DNA of 64,000 nucleotides. Source: Cucumis sativus. Its lineage: Eukaryota; Streptophyta; Magnoliopsida; Cucurbitales; Cucurbitaceae. The stretch is taken from contig NC_026657.2 in NCBI RefSeq assembly GCF_000004075.3, positions 1,116,001-1,180,000 of the forward strand. The letters run 5' to 3'. Every line of letters begins with the position of its first letter. The stretch's first letter is position 1. A program made the translations under genes and the position numbers. A model generated the notes under the pieces. That model searched no databases. It saw only the letters and a list, made by a program, of their open reading frames with translations, and was not told the origin of the DNA. Shown piece after piece: positions 1-12,124 of this stretch.

Positions 1-3000
1 AAAAAGGAAAACAAAAAAGTTATGTGCTTTTTCTAAAAGTAAAAGCTCAACACTCAAACCCAAAACCCAACCCTACTTTCAATTCCAAATCCTTAAAAAG
101 AAAGAAAGAAAGAAAAAAAAAACTTAAACGAGAAGAAATTTCTTCCGTTTTGATTACTTACTAAGATACACCTTTCTTTAGTAACAATTTCTTAAAAGTT
201 AAAAAAACGACCGTTTTCTTTTTTAATCTTCTACGTTAACATCATCATTTGGTTTTTCCATTCATCTTTATTATTGTAGAAATGACGACATTATATCTTT
301 TATTGTATCGTTAACTCTTGAAAAGTTTATTCTCTAAGCATCGACGCTTGCAACGATAGAAGTTTCTAAGAATTTTAAGTGCTTAGTTGGTTGTTCTTTC
401 TCGGGTTTGCTTTTACTCATCTTGCATTGTTTTGTGTTGTTTCGTAGAAGATTGTTCGGGCATTTCTTTTTTATTCTTATGTGCAGAATATATTTTTTTC
501 CTTTTGAATCATATGCTAAATTTGCTGTATTTCCAAAAAAGTTGTTTGTTCTTGTGTTCCTTTGTTCTTTTTAAGTATTTTTTTTTAATTATTATTCTTA
601 TGCTTGGATTCTCACATTTTTTAGAATAAACAAAAGCCATATTATAAATTATATTAATACTATTCTATAATTTCGTGTAATAAATAAATAAAAGTACAAA
701 ATTATTAACATCTTAAAATAATTGATTTAACTATTTGTTGAAATCAAACATACTTATAATTATAGGACAAAAAATAAATTTATTACCAATAATAATGTAC
801 GAAAATTGTGTAATTCAGAAAGAAAAAAAAAGTACAGAAATCAACAGCATTTTTTTTAACTATTTAATAATAAATGGGGTTGGACAGTAGTAGTGTATAA
901 AACACTTTTTGGAACACTTTTAGTAAAATCAATTTTGGGAAAATAAAAAGATAAAAAAAGGTAATTGGATTTTCTTTTTGTTATTATTATTGTTTGTTTG
1001 TTTTTATTTTCTAGTTGTGGAAATGAGAATTTTGGGAAATAGAGAGTGAATGGTTGGTGATGATGAAGTAGCTTTTCTTTTAGATTGCGTAATTTTAATT
1101 TTCAATGCCTATATCCATTATATCCATAGAACATTCTTCAATTATTTCACAAACATTGACATTTCATTTTTTTTATATATTTAGTAGTTGGAAAATTATT
1201 GTAAATAAAAAATATATATAACAATTAATTTATATCAATTGAAATATGTTGATGAAAATTATTTGATAAGGTTTTTTAATTTTTTTAATAATATTGTGAT
1301 TAGATCGAGACTAAAATAAAATATCGAGAGTAGTAAAAATGTATCGTGCATTTTGAAGCTTGACCATATTATAAATTAAACTAAAAATTTTAGAAGTAGG
1401 ATTATATATTTTTTTAAAATTATTGTAAGTAACGAATTGGTGAAAATATTTACAAAATACAGTAAAATTTTAGATTTTATATATTATAAATAATGACACA
1501 AATAGAAACTTGTCGACTATCATTGATATAATCTAAATTTTTTTTTTGTTTTTTTAAACGTTTTGATTTGTTTTGTTGTATTTGAAAATGTATTTTATTT
1601 GTTTATTTATATTATTTTGGTTGAGTTTGATAAAAAAATAAAAGGATGGATATATTAAATTTATGTTTTCTTTGATAATGCACAACTATATCCAATTACA
1701 ACTTTCCACGTGGCTTCTTAAGGATAATGGAAAATAGAAAAGAAAAAGAAAAAGAAAATTGGTCCACAGTTAGACTTTTCTTCCCAACCGAACAAAATCT
1801 CCCATTGTAAATTCTAACATAAATTAATGAAAATTGCGTGAAATAGTTAGAAAAAAATAGCTCATGATACTTTTTTTTTTTGTTTATTGCAAATATGACA
1901 AAGTTAGTGATATCATACGATAATCATAGAATCAGTAATCACTTTTAAATTTGCTACTTTTACAATTTAGAAAATGTTACGAGAGAAAAAATCGGTCAAT
2001 TTATAAAATATAATGTAAGTAAATTAATACGAAAACATCCCTTCAATATTTTATTTCAATTGGAAGATGTAGATCAAACATTCGGTTACCTTCATAATGA
2101 AAAGTTATGTCAATTAATATTCAATTATCTCACTTTGATTACATTTTAAAAAATGCATGTTAACGATACATTCAGATGAATATTGTTAGTTTTATTTAAA
2201 TACAATTTAATATTTCATTAGATTCAATATATAAAAAACATCTTAGAAGCGAAAGAGTGTAGCTAAAGTGATCAAAACATGTTAACTGCAAAGTTTTAGT
2301 TATTTGGTTGAAATTTTGAATCTCTTACGTTCATCTACGTTGTTGTATACTTATACTTTACTTTTACAATGTTGTACACTTGTACTTAAAGAAAATCGAC
2401 AAATACTGTTATACTTTATTTTTATAACATTGCACACGCAAAGTTGATGTAATTTTAATATTGTAATATGAAGTATCCCAACAATCATGATTTGTCATGC
2501 GAAAAATTTTGCTTTATTCATTTCTTAAATAGTTGAGTATTATATCTTGATGTAAGTAGTGAGAAAAGATGCATAAATATAGGTGATGTCGAGGATGTAC
2601 CTAACCATTCACTTTGACAATTTTCGTTTACATATAATTGAAAAGTCAAATTTATAACTCAACCAATCAGATATCAATCTATCAATATTAGTCCAATGTG
2701 TCACTACAAAGAATACACAAATATATTTAAATAATTTTGTGGGTTTGTGAAACATATGGTGTTAAAACCAAATGAAAGTGACCAAGTTTAGATATATAAG
2801 ATCTAAAGTTGAAAGAAATGAGAAGGGTTGACACGTCTTTTTGTAGTTGAAAAGGTCACATTAAATCAAATAAAATCATGAGAACACAAATATGAAAAGA
2901 GAAAGGATCAAACAATTAAATAAGATTGTCAAAATTTTACAAAAGTTACAACTTTGTTTCTTTCTTTCTTTATTTATTTTGCACAATCACCCACACATTT

Positions 3001-3700
3001 ATCTCTACACAAATTTAATAATTTACATACTCAATTATGCCCTTACGCTTAGAAGAGAAATATGAATCAACCGGTATCATATCTGAATGAACTAGAGAGA
3101 TCCTGAAGACGTAAAAAACAAAGTTAAGATAGATTTAAAAAAATTAAAAGTTACTACCTATATCAACAAGATGCACCTTCATTTTCGGTGGCTCGATCAT
3201 AAGAACTCAAAAGTTAAGCGTGTTTAGTTTGAAGTAATATATTCTACATTGAACGGTGCATGTGAGTGACGACAAAACATCCTAAAATGACTTGTGTTTG
3301 CTTGTGGAAACAACTTTCACTCTAACAATTCTTTAAGACAAGTAAGGATAACGTTGCTAAATCATGAGGTATGCATGGAAATGTCACAAATTCCTGAACT
3401 TGGGGCTTCTAATTTCATCCTCAATTCAAATAGTAAAATTGGTAAAAATATTTATAAAATATAACAAAATTTAACATTTAGAGCTATAAACTGATTTTCT
3501 CGTGCTTTCTATTTTCAAGTTAATTTCGTAAAATGAACTAAATAATATAACAAAACATTGATATGTGTCTATGTGTATCATACATATATCATAAATATTT
3601 TTAGATATTTTATTATTTAAAATAATTTGTTCGAAATAAATAGAAATAGGTAATGATTGGTTAGCCGTAATTTAAACAATGGGGAAGGAAAAAAATAAAA
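1..3700. other. Gene-free AT-rich left flank
   Basis: No reading frame here is supported by start context, codon pattern or a recognisable family. The sequence is mostly A/T with homopolymer runs. It includes one copy of a dispersed repeat near 1.83-1.98 kb and a CACGTG core near 1.71 kb. The first 400 bases could belong to the flank of a gene beyond the left edge, but nothing coding can be read in them. Confidence 0.6.
1829..1982 (+). repeat. Dispersed repeat family, copy A
   Basis: This stretch can be aligned by eye with 28867-29048 and 30026-30230. Shared landmarks occur in the same order: AAAATTG, TTAGAAAAAAA, CTCATGATAC or a variant, TTGCAAATATGA, TTAGTGATATCA, AATCATAGAA, AAATTTGCTA and TTTAGAAAATGT. 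It has no coding potential. A non-autonomous DNA element (MITE-like) is the most likely origin, but I did not find clear terminal repeats or target duplications. Confidence 0.6.
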
Positions 3701-4020
3701 TTAGATAGAAATAGAGGAGCCGACACGTAAGTTTGAAAAGTTGAAGGGGGTGAATAAGAAACGACACGTCGTTTTAGTCAAAAACGTATGAAAAGAATTG
3801 GAGTGTGCGGCGGGTTGGAAAGGGTCAAAGAAAGGAATATAAGAAAATGATATGAAGGCGGCCACCGTCTCACCACCCAACGTTTGAATTTCCTCTTCCC
3901 TTCTTTCTTCCTTCCCACCCCCCAACAACATTTTCAAATTACGTTCAACCTTATAAAGTATCATTTTATAGTTCTTATATTTTAAATTCTTTTCCAATTC
4001 ATATACTCTCAATAAATATT
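3700..4020. promoter_or_regulatory. Promoter-like island without a matching gene
   Basis: Against its AT-rich surroundings this stretch has two ACGT-core elements (GACACGTA near 3721 and CGACACGTCG near 3762) and a GC-richer segment (GTGCGGCGGGTTGG near 3805). A pyrimidine patch follows (about 3890-3922), of the kind common in plant core promoters and leaders. No reading frame follows on the + strand. The 107-codon frame on the opposite strand has no protein-like composition. It could be the promoter of a non-coding transcript or the remains of a lost gene. Confidence 0.25.
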
Positions 4021-5518
4021 TCATCTAATATATTGTTTAAATTAATACACGCTTACAAATTTAGAGTTCAAATTGATATCATCTCGATATTTAGAGGTAT
4101 AAATTGATATTTGCTCTAATAGTATTATTCATGCGAGAAAATAGATAGTGAAAAATGTTTTGAAAAATCAACAATTATATTTTGTAAAAGCACATTAATA
4201 AAAATGGGACAATGGAGAGTTTTAGATACTAAATTTGATATTCGTACGTGAATTATATTATAAATTCATGCGCTTTTATACTCATAATGAAAATATTTAT
4301 CGAGATGTGTGTTGAATACTTTATATTAATATAGGAACTTCACATCAAAATACATAATTACTGTTTTTTTTTTGCCATCAATCGCCCTTGGGATAAAATT
4401 TCACGTTTGTTATGATATAATAACAAAATTTGTGAAACTCAAATCGATGTTCGATTTAAAATTGAGATTCATCACAATGGTTGTGAACCTAAAAGGATAT
4501 CGTATTGATATGACATGTTGTAAATCTCATATTTAGAACGTGGAAAGATTACATAACATTTATATGAATGTGAAAACGACGACTTAATCATTAAATATGT
4601 TAAAATAAATTATTTTTGTTGATTTACAAAAGTATCTCACGATATCAAATGTTCAATTGATGATTATCTTTTAGTTTAACGACATTATATAGGGAGGAAA
4701 GTCATATTTTTTTTTTGTATCTATCTATGCTTTATCTTACTTGCTTCTAGCACGAAAGGAGACTAAGAGAACATACTTCATTATCTAGTGAAAGTCTCGG
4801 GTGGCATCAACAATAAAATTCTAAAACAAAATCAAATGAGCCAATAAAACAAAAATATGGAGAGGATCGAAACCATCTTTAAATGGAGTACATAAATTTT
4901 ATTCCAAAACAAAGTTACAAAGTTGAAAGAACTGGAATTTCTTCTAGTTTCTCCACAAAATCTAAATATGTGAGAGAATTCAAATGATTTGAAAATTAAA
5001 AAGGTATTACATTAGTTTACGTACATTTAAGTGGAAAGAATTAAAAGAGTAAAATGAAAATTCTCAAAAGACTTAACGATATAAAGGGAAGGTAAAAACT
5101 CTCCTTTTATCGTCAATTTTTGATTACATCGTACTAAAAAGTTGGTATAATTACAAAAGTTTAGAATTTAAAAGCACACAATTATTAGTTTTAGTTTAAA
5201 TCGATACAATCTTCCAAATCTAAAGGTATGGATTGATAATCTTTCGTAAATAAATAGTGCGATCATTAACCCTCTCTAATTCTGGTAAACTTTCTAAAAT
5301 AAACCTATTAAGATAGAAACTTATTATTGAGAAATCTAAAAAGAAAAAACCCAATAATTTGCAAAAGTAAATTGCTGGTATTGAAAAGATGCCCACAAAA
5401 GCCATTGATGAGCTTTGGGATATACTTATTTTTTTAAGAAAAACTCTGGGAATCACTTCTCAATTCACACCCAACAAAATGGCCTCTTTTTCAGTGCATT
5501 TCACTTGGAATTAAAAAT

Positions 5519-5520
<2 letters not shown>

Positions 5521-5556
<36 letters not shown>
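5521..5556. repeat. (AT)18 microsatellite
   Basis: An uninterrupted run of 18 AT units. It is a likely length-polymorphic marker with no sign of function. Confidence 0.95.
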
Positions 5557-5558
<2 letters not shown>

Positions 5559-8538
5559 AGCCCTTTCCACCTTTCAATTGTGTAATAAAAAAGTAAATTA
5601 AAAAATAAATAAAAGTGCAAAATCCCACATTGCCCCACAAATTGGAGTTGACATTATTATATGTTTTCTTTCTTTCCTTATGCATACTTTTAAAAAGAAA
5701 ATTATGCATTACATGTAAAACCATTTACTTCCCCTCTTCTTTTTTTTTTTTGGATCCCATTAACATTAAACGGTCACTCTTGTACAATTATATAAGTTTG
5801 AGAGTTCAATTTATATAACTATGATAAGTTTGAATCTTCAATCACAACATTTGTATAGATTTAAGGACCAAATTTTTATAAACGAAAGTCTAAGGGTATG
5901 ATTGCAATTACATGGTACTTTTTTGCCGTTTGTTTCATTTCTTTTTATTATTTAAGTGATTTTAAATTTGAATAATTTTATGTTCTAGATTGACTAAAGT
6001 TCGTAACCACTAATTTTATAGAGTTATTAGAATCAAATTTTAGAGAGAATGATCAAACATGAGTGTAATTTTTTTTGGATGATTTGTACTTTTAACATTT
6101 TAATCTTTTGTTTTTTTCTTTGCATCAAAAAGTAAAAAATAAATAAAATTATGAATTGTTGTCCCTTGGAGATTCTTTGACACGTCAGCAAATCTTTCCA
6201 ATCTACTTTAGGATAAAAAAATACATATACAAAATTTAATTTAAAAAGGTTCTATCTTTTTTTTTTTTTTTCTCATTCACATCATATCTTTTTAATTTAC
6301 ATTATATTTAAAAGACAAATAATAAATTCAAAATTAAATTCTCTTGGTTGGTATTGATACACAAATCAAACCCTTTTTTTTTCTTTCTTTTTTTTGCTCT
6401 CTCCCTCTAAGCTTTGAATAATCTCATCAACTTCTCTTTTGGGGCACATTGCCAACAATTTGTTGCCACATTTTGTATCAATTTTACTCTTTTTCAGGAA
6501 CAATATTCAAATTCCTTTGACTTTAAAAAGGGAAAAAAAGTTTATAAACCCAATATTTTTATTATATTTTTGTACATTACTTTTATTTTTGGGGACAAAA
6601 TTTAGGCAAAATTACCATTTGGGGTCCTACCCAAATCATTATTTTGCCCCAAAAATAAACACCAATTAGTCTAAAAGTTAGAGAAAATGGATTTTTGGAG
6701 AGTTGAAATTTGACCAAAATGGCACTTTTTTTCCCCTTTTTGTTGTTCTTTGGTGGGTTTTATAGGCCCAAAAAGAGAGAAAAAAAAAAGAGATAAACCT
6801 AAGTCATAGGATTCAATGAACATTGAAAATAATAATTTAAGGAATGTAATATTCAATAAATAAATCAAAGAAAATGTCATTCAAACTTTGGGGAAAGAAG
6901 TTGTTTTGAATTGGAATTGTGGAGCCCAAATGAGAACAAAGATTTATGAGAATTTTTCAAATGGGTTTTATTAAAGCTATTTTTGGATTTAGCCATTTTT
7001 GTGAATTTTCAAAAGTAGAAATTTTCATTCTTTTTTTTTTCCTTTCAAAATCATATAATTATAGCATATGTGATGATATAACATGAAAAATTAAAGGAAA
7101 AAATGGTATAGATTATAAAATAAATGAAGTCAATGATTTGATGTTAGAAATATATATAGTACTTGTAAAGAATGTTGAAACTAAATGAAATATTAACCCA
7201 AAATTCAAAGTTGAGTCAATTAGTCAAAGAGAAAACTCTTCCATTTTCAAACCATCAAAGAAAATTCACACTTTTTAATCATTCACCATCCCCTCTTTCA
7301 CCTCATAAAAGAAAAGTTAGCCACTTTAAAAAAATATATATTTGAATTCAAACTATTTGATTTCATTTGAAAAATAACAAGACGTTATCAGTTAAAAAAA
7401 CACGAACTTAGCACAATCAACTAGTAACTGACATAGGTTTTATCTCAAAGATAGAATGTTCAAATCTTCAACCCCAATTGTTATACTCAACTAAGTAAAA
7501 ATATCCAATCTTTAATATTTGTAAAAAAACGAGCATAATCTATAATGTGTTTGGATTACCTATTCAAATGTTTAATTTTAAAAATGAGTTATTTTGAAAA
7601 AACTAAAGTGTCTGGAAATCACTTTCCAAACAAATAGTGGTTAATTTCGAACTTTTGGATTTGGGAGGAAGTTCAAAAAAGAACTTTCGATTTAATCAAA
7701 TCATTAGAATGATAAGACTTGGGGACGACTTCTCCTATCTCAAGAAGTTTCTTTAAAATTGTTTTTTCTTAAGTCAATCCAAACATATTCCCGAACATAC
7801 TATGGAGATTCCATTTTAGGGTTAGAATTATTGGGCCAACATTGGTGGGCTTTGAGGGTTGTACTTTTGTCAGTTCCACTTTTGTTATTTATTTAAAAAT
7901 TGGTTGGTTGAAATTTGAATATATTTAAAAATGGCAAATACTAAAACCAAAACCACATTCCTTTGTCCCTTTTCCTTACTTAATTCAGAAGTTATTCTCC
8001 ACATTTTTTACTTCTTGTCTTCTTGTAATCTACTGCCTAAATTTTATTTTATTTTTATTACAAATATGTATAAATTTTGTACATCCAAAAGTGGTTGTTT
8101 TCATTTTTTTTTTTGTAAAAAGTAAAATATTGTTTCTTTATAGCTATAAAAAATAATTAATAGACATGCATAACAACTTGAAAACATTGTACAATCAGAT
8201 AAAGAGAATCAAGGCTACCACAACCTTCTACCTTTTGAGGTTGAGAAACTCAGTCTAGACAATCCTGGTGAACAATTATTTTTAAATCGTATATTTTGAA
8301 AATTATTCCTAATAATTTTTGAGTGATTTTATTCAATAATTATAAAAGTATTATCGTATCATTATAGTTTTTTTATTAATTTAAAACCCAAAAGCTTTAA
8401 ATGTTTGGTTTTTCATGGTTATTTATGAAAATGTTGATTTTATTTACAAAATGTAAGTTCATCAATTTTGCTTAGGACTGAAAATGCTATGATTATTGAT
8501 GGATGGAAAATGCAAGCATGTTCGAATTTGGTCCTTTA

Positions 8539-8561
8539 AGCCCAATTGACGTTTGGGCTTT
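8539..8561. promoter_or_regulatory. Hairpin with site II-like arms
   Basis: AAGCCCAA is followed after a short spacer by its reverse complement TTGGGCTT, and GGCCCAA occurs a few bases further on. TGGGCY/GCCCA (site II) elements are bound by TCP factors in plant promoters. This one lies about 840 bases before the fibrillin start codon, so a role in that promoter is possible but distant. Confidence 0.3.
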
Positions 8562-9399
8562 AACGTTCCCGCAGGCCCAATGTTTTCTTTTAATAATTTT
8601 TCTAACATAGAAAAGAAGCTTACAATTATTAGTATACATTCCTTTCCTTTTAAGTCTTTTAAAAAATATAACCCGCCAAGTAGGTGGAGAACAATTTTGG
8701 AAACAAGAAAACTGATAGATGTATGATGAAAAATACTAAAATTGTCTAACTAATTGACATGCGACGCTTAATATATTTAGTAAACGTTTATATTTGATAT
8801 CAAACAACATAATAACCGTTTGAAAAAAATATAAAAGGAAGGACAAACTAAGTGCGAACTTGCAATATTTCACTTTAATGAGTTTTTATTTTATTTCGTT
8901 AGACAAACCATTAATATTTGATTATATTTATAATTTTTGATATAATTTTAAATAAAAAGATATTTACTAAAATGATTCTAAAGTGTTTTTTTCTAAATAT
9001 CCATGGACATTTTAAACCGAGAACTTAATATTCTTAGATGTCAATAACTTTGACATTCTCTTACAAAAAGCATCAATATTTCTATAACATCGTAAAAAGT
9101 TAATGGAATCTTAAAAGGAATTGGAATCAATTGTAATATAACTAATATACATTATGTTAACTAAATTTAACGTGTTCTCAAGTTAAGCTTAACTCGAGTG
9201 GTAATTTTGCAACATTATATTAAATGTTGCACAAATTAGACTTTCTTCATCCATAAAATTGTTATCATTAGATAGATAATGTGTTTTGAAACAAAAACAG
9301 TTTTGATTTTTAAAATTTATGGCTGTGGATTAATTTAGAAAAAAGAAAAAGAAAAATGGCGATTCACTCGAACACCTCAGAACTTTGAAGCTCACAAGA

Positions 9400-11625
9400 A
9401 TGGCTTCTCTCTTGTCTTCTTCTTCTTCTTCTTCACGGAGTTCCCTCTTCTTCACTACAAACCCTAAATTCCCACTCTTCTCCTCTCTCCCCACTATTTC
9501 CCGCCCATCATTTCTCTCCTTCAATCTCTCTCACAAAGAATCTGGAGCTCTCAGATTCCCCTCCCTTCGCCTCACCTCCTCTCTCTCCGATGACCCATCT
9601 ACCACCGACGAAGACGATACCACTTCTCGCCCGAAGATCACCGATGAGTGGGGCGAAGAAACGGAACCCGAACCTGACTCTACGTTGACGAGACTCTCGG
9701 ACTTCGATCCGCCGAAGGAAGATGACGAGTGGGGTGGCGATGAAGGAAATGGTAAACCTTCTGTGGTTGAGGAAAAGAGTGAGGAGTATGTGGATAATCG
9801 TGATAAGCTTTTGGAGCTTAAGAGATGTTTGGTTGATACGGTTTACGGGACTGAGTTTGGATTTAGGGCTGGGTTGGAGGAAAGAGCTGAAATTTTGGAG
9901 ATTGTGAACCAATTGGAGGCGGCGAATCCAACTCCGGCGCCGGTAGAGGCCTCTGGACTTTTAGATGGTAACTGGATTCTAGTGTAAGTTCGTTACGGAA
10001 TTTTAAACTCGTTCTTCATCTATAATCTGATTTCTTGATTTGCGCTTAGTGTATGCATATTCGAAGAGGAATTCTGTATGTCCTTAGCTTCAGATGCGAA
10101 TATTAAGATTTGAGATTGAGAGAGAGAGAGTGCTTGCTTTCTAATTAATGGAGTTCATTGAAATTTGAATGACTTGTTGAATGTTGCTTCTCAACCCCAT
10201 GCTTGATTTGTGATGGATTAGGTATACTGCATTCTCCGAGCTGCTGCCACTTCTAGCATTAGGAGCATTGCCGTTGGTGAAAGTGGAGAAGATTACTCAA
10301 GAAATTGACTCAAATACGCTTACCATTGTGAACTCCACCACTTTGTCCAGCCCATTTACTACATTTTCTTTCAGTGCATCTGCTGCTTTTGAAGTTCGAA
10401 GTCCTTCAAGGATACAGGTGCTTTTATTTTTCACAAAATTTTCTCTCTTTTTCAGAATTATGTATGTTCTTCGCGTGTCTTTAATATCTGTTCTTAATTG
10501 CACAGGCATGTTTCTTACCTTGTGTTTCTTCCATTTTTGAAATGAAAAGAAACTAAAAGGTGTTCCCTCTGTATTTTCATCTAAACTTTTGGGTCAATTG
10601 GTGGTTCAACAAAGTCCTATAATATTTGTCCCCTATATGAATAATATAACAAATTCACTAAAACATGAGACGGAACCATATTTCATTATGTTCAAAACTA
10701 GCAGACATTTTTGAGAGCATACGGGCTAGATTACACGCATCTGTACTAATCTCAAAGGGCAGCCTTTTGACCCTACAACATTTGGAGCTAAGGCAACTTG
10801 TAGGACGTTAAATTTTAGGTAGGGGGCTCCCATGAATGGAACCCGTTTACTCTCAAGTCTTTTATTATACCCATGACTGTTATGGACCACTAAGAGAATC
10901 CAAGATGGTTATTTCAGAGTGTTATTCTATAAAAGGAATAAGAAATGGAAAATCCTTCTTCCAAAAAACTTAAAGAAGTAAGAGCATTGTCATGCTCCAA
11001 GAGCTGTCCTATTGGCTAAGGCCTTTATTCTCTAAGTAACATCTAACCAAAAGTCGTATGTTTGAATTGTAAGCTCAATAAGGAAAACTCTTGATGTCTC
11101 TAGACTCTAGGATTTAGGGTGGGTGTGGATTTATAAAAATAGCAATAATTAAAATTCATGTTCAATCTCTTTTTTGCCAGGTTCAAACATTTTTTAACTT
11201 TATACAATAAGTATACACTTGCCAAGTCTTACATGGAACTTGAACGTAGAATTTTGATTTCGTGTAAGTTCTTGGGTTGATTATGACCTTGTTCTCCTTG
11301 AATTTATGTTCAGGTTCAATTCAAAGAAGGTATTCTGCAACCTCCTGAGATAAAGTCAAGGCTAGATCTTCCAGAAAATATTGATATTTTTGGACAAAAA
11401 GTTAACTTATCCCCTGTGCAACAAACTCTTGATCCGGTACAGCAAACCGTAGCAAGTCTATTCCAGGTCATTTCGGGTCAGCCTCCACTCAAGATACCAA
11501 TTCCAGGTGATCGTAACAAGTCCTGGCTACTTATTACATACCTCGATGAAGATCTTCGAATATCGAGGGGCGATGGCGGTCTTTTTGTTCTTGTTAAAGA
11601 AGGGAGCGCCCTACTAGATCAGTGA
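9400..11625 (+). CDS. PAP3: Plastid-lipid-associated protein / fibrillin, PAP3-like
   Basis: Three exons: 9400-9983, 10222-10417, 11314-11625, giving 363 residues. Fibrillins are structural and lipid-binding proteins of plastoglobules and thylakoids, with roles in carotenoid storage and photoprotection. Residues 1 to about 60 are rich in serine with few acids, as in a chloroplast transit peptide. An acidic linker with two DEWG motifs (82-85 and 109-112) follows. The PAP/fibrillin domain runs from about 135 to the end, with LLDGNWILVYTAF near its start and DEDLRISRGDGGLFVL near the C-terminus. The acidic linker and length fit Arabidopsis At2g35490 (PAP3), of about 376 residues. ATG 9400 is the first in-frame ATG. 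A 10-codon uORF (9356-9388) ends 11 bases before it. Intron 2 (896 bases) carries a SINE-like insertion. Confidence 0.93.
9415..9434 (+). repeat. Coding TCT/TTC trinucleotide repeat in the transit peptide
   Basis: About seven TCT units encode a serine run at residues 6-12 of the fibrillin. Length changes here would be in frame and probably tolerated in a transit peptide, so the site is likely to vary between accessions. Confidence 0.8.
10985..11150 (+). mobile_element. Possible tRNA-derived SINE relic in fibrillin intron 2
   Basis: ATTGGCTAAGGC (11011-11022) resembles a tRNA/SINE A box. TGTTTGAATTGT (about 11060-11071) resembles a B box, at a spacing of about 45 bases as in tRNA-derived SINEs. 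The 3' side drifts into an A/T-rich tail near 11130-11150. No cloverleaf can be folded by eye, so this is not a working tRNA gene. No target-site duplication was seen. Confidence 0.3.
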
Positions 11626-11829
11626 AAATCAGGTACTTTCTGTCGTCGAGTTTGGCATGTAATTGCTTATATTTTTTAATATCAAGTCATGAAATGCCAC
11701 TTTCTATTTTGTAGATGAGTATGATACAGAAAATATATTGATCTTGCATCTACATAATTAGTCTTGTATCTTGCTAGTTTCTAATTTGTGAAGGGGAATA
11801 AAAAGGAGAGGGATAAATTGAAAATACTG

Positions 11830-11835
11830 AATAAA
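11830..11835 (+). terminator. Possible polyadenylation signal of the fibrillin gene
   Basis: AATAAA lies about 205 bases after the stop codon at 11625 and is followed by TG-rich sequence. This fits a plant near-upstream element, although plant poly(A) signals are loose and other sites may be used. Confidence 0.4.
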
Positions 11836-12124
11836 TGTGTATGTGATCAATGCCTGCATTTGTCTATCTGAGTCTTTATAAATGCCGAACTTTGGTCAAG
11901 ACTGCCTATGGCCATCGTAGAAAGAAAACCAACTCGATGTTACGATTGCTTGAAAGAAACGGGATTACACAGCTCAGTTCGACACTCCGGGAGGTTCGAC
12001 TCTCTTCTAAAATGCTAAACAACTTTTCTACTTGGCTGCTGCTGGTCTTCTTCCACTCTATTACATCAAAATATATGATTCTACCCTATTACTATGGTTT
12101 CCCTTTTCTTCAATAACGAATTAG

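Larger units (their letters stand above)
4025..9300. other. Gene-free intergenic region upstream of the fibrillin gene
   Basis: No gene can be read on either strand. Contents are an 18-unit AT microsatellite (5521-5556), pyrimidine-rich stretches near 6240-6410, a SINE-like relic near 7400-7510 and a GGGCC-containing hairpin near 8539-8561. The frames present are low-complexity and lack recognisable domains. Confidence 0.6.

Noticed and set aside
387-629. 80-codon frame with many Phe, Leu and Cys
   Set aside because: Low-complexity translation of T-rich DNA, no ATG-context or family support, no neighbouring exons.
3701-4024. 107-codon minus-strand frame
   Set aside because: Reads antisense through a promoter-like pyrimidine patch; composition follows the DNA bias and shows no domain.
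7395-7510. SINE or tRNA-like phrase with GTTCAAATCTT
   Set aside because: A B-box-like match only. No convincing A box, cloverleaf or boundaries, so not listed as a separate element.
9181-9215. A-box-like CTTAACTCGAGTGGTAA
   Set aside because: No B box downstream and no cloverleaf can be folded; probably chance or a decayed fragment.
11850-12116. 88-codon + frame after the fibrillin gene
   Set aside because: Lies after the likely poly(A) signal of the fibrillin gene and has no recognisable motif. More likely 3' flank than a gene.
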